Below are positions 4,859-5,505 of a DNA stretch of 5,505 nt, piece after piece. The notes beneath the pieces were generated by a model that saw only the letters and a program-made list of their open reading frames with translations, made no database searches and was not told where the DNA came from. The position numbers and the translations under genes were made by a program. Source of the stretch: Desulforudis sp. (GTDB lineage Bacteria; Bacillota; Desulfotomaculia; Desulfotomaculales; Desulforudaceae); the NCBI GenBank assembly GCA_014859075.1, contig JACUUW010000133.1:1-5505 (forward strand), in the 5' to 3' direction. Position 1 is the stretch's first letter. Every line of letters begins with the position of its first letter.

Positions 4859-5505
4859 GTGTTACCGGTCGGAGTCTACATCCACGTGCCGTTTTGCCGG
4901 CGCAAGTGCGCCTACTGCGACTTTGTGTCGTACCCGGCGGCGTCCGCCGACCCGGCGGCTTACGTGCGGGCCGTAAAGGCTGACATTGCGCGGCGCGGCG
5001 CGGCGGCCGAACGAAAACTCACCATGACCTCGCTCTACGTCGGCGGGGGTACGCCGACCGTGCTGCCGGTGGACGGCCTGGTGGAAATACTGGCTGCGGT
5101 CCGGCACTGTTTCGTCTGGCCGGCGGGGCTGGAAGCCACGGTGGAGGCCAACCCCGAAACGGTGCATCCGACCGCCCTGGAGCGGCTCCGGCGGGCCGGG
5201 GTCAACCGGATCAGTATCGGGATGCAGGCCGCCCAGGACGAACTGTTGACCGTCCTGGGGCGAGGACACCGCCTGGACGACGTACGGAAGGCCGTGAGCG
5301 TGGCGCGCCGTGCCGGGTTTGCCGATCTGAGCCTGGATCTGATCAGTGGGATACCGGGTCAGACTCCGGATGATTGGCGGGAGACCCTGGCGGCGGCGCT
5401 GGCCCTCGAGCCCGAACACGTCTCCGCTTACAGCCTGGAAATTCCGCCGGGGACCGCCCTCTTTTTGCGACTGCAGCGGGGGATCCTCGCTCCCGCTCCG
5501 GAGGA
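4859..5505 (+). CDS. hemW: Heme chaperone HemW, radical SAM family (partial, runs off the window)
   Basis: HemW is a radical-SAM-fold, heme-binding protein thought to deliver heme to membrane enzymes. It has often been mislabelled as oxygen-independent coproporphyrinogen oxidase (HemN). The first 215 residues are present. The iron-sulfur motif CRRKCAYC (C13, C17, C20) is followed by DF, as in HemW; true HemN has a further cysteine at the F22 position. Other family blocks are GGGTPT (62-67), EANPET (96-101), the GVNRISIGMQ run and DLISGIPGQT. GTG 4859 is chosen, with GGGGG (4846-4850) eight bases upstream, one base after the lepA stop. Tight spacing indicates co-transcription and perhaps translational coupling. 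lepA-hemW is a conserved Firmicutes pair, usually followed by hrcA and the dnaK genes. Confidence 0.93.
   Translation, partial: MLPVGVYIHVPFCRRKCAYCDFVSYPAASADPAAYVRAVKADIARRGAAAERKLTMTSLYVGGGTPTVLPVDGLVEILAAVRHCFVWPAGLEATVEANPETVHPTALERLRRAGVNRISIGMQAAQDELLTVLGRGHRLDDVRKAVSVARRAGFADLSLDLISGIPGQTPDDWRETLAAALALEPEHVSAYSLEIPPGTALFLRLQRGILAPAPE

Noticed and set aside
4854..4859. ATG 4854 as a start overlapping the lepA stop
   Set aside because: It is in a different frame from hemW; GTG 4859 is in frame with the HemW motifs and has a well-placed GGGGG.
1..5505. CRISPR array, tRNA, rRNA, insertion sequence or attachment site
   Set aside because: No regularly spaced repeats, tRNA-like cloverleaf, transposase frame or flanking direct repeats were seen.

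Overview
The window looks like a GC-rich, spore-forming Gram-positive bacterium of the Peptococcaceae / Desulfotomaculum–Pelotomaculum kind. Three things suggest this: the lepA–hemW pair in the Firmicutes order (gpr–spoIIP–yqxA–lepA–hemW–hrcA in Bacillus and many clostridia), strong GGAGG-type ribosome binding sites with TTG/GTG starts, and a riboswitch class concentrated in Firmicutes and Actinobacteria. The lineage is an inference; no rRNA or other marker is present.

Layout. Bases 2–67 are the last 21 codons of an upstream gene, possibly spoIIP. A clear housekeeping promoter (103–131) then starts a leader of about 325 nt. Its first part (about 161–291) carries the hallmark sequence blocks of the ydaO/yuaA class, the cyclic di-AMP riboswitch. 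A terminator-like element with a T-run follows, then a second, near-identical copy of the ribosome-binding/start region, and then the real one. The controlled genes are a ProX/OpuAC-type osmoprotectant-binding lipoprotein (463–1479) and a ProW/OpuAB-type permease (1626–2489), separated by two strong stem-loops. A probable intrinsic terminator closes the unit at 2491–2533. No ATPase gene lies in the operon.

A short membrane-anchored protein gene (2645–2914) sits where Bacillus has yqxA, behind its own possible (perhaps forespore-type) promoter. An extended -10 promoter at 2938–2946 and an 87-nt leader with a striking dyad lead to lepA (elongation factor 4, 3040–4857). lepA is followed after one base by hemW (4859 to the window end, partial).

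How it works together. c-di-AMP is a cell-turgor and cell-wall second messenger. High c-di-AMP would be read by the riboswitch and would shut off uptake of a compatible solute such as glycine betaine by the binding protein and permease, using an ATPase encoded elsewhere. The transporter unit appears to be inserted into the otherwise conserved spoIIP–yqxA–lepA–hemW neighbourhood. The riboswitch is a known class. What looks less ordinary is its expression platform, where one CCACCTTC segment can pair with three different targets, including the true Shine-Dalgarno sequence.
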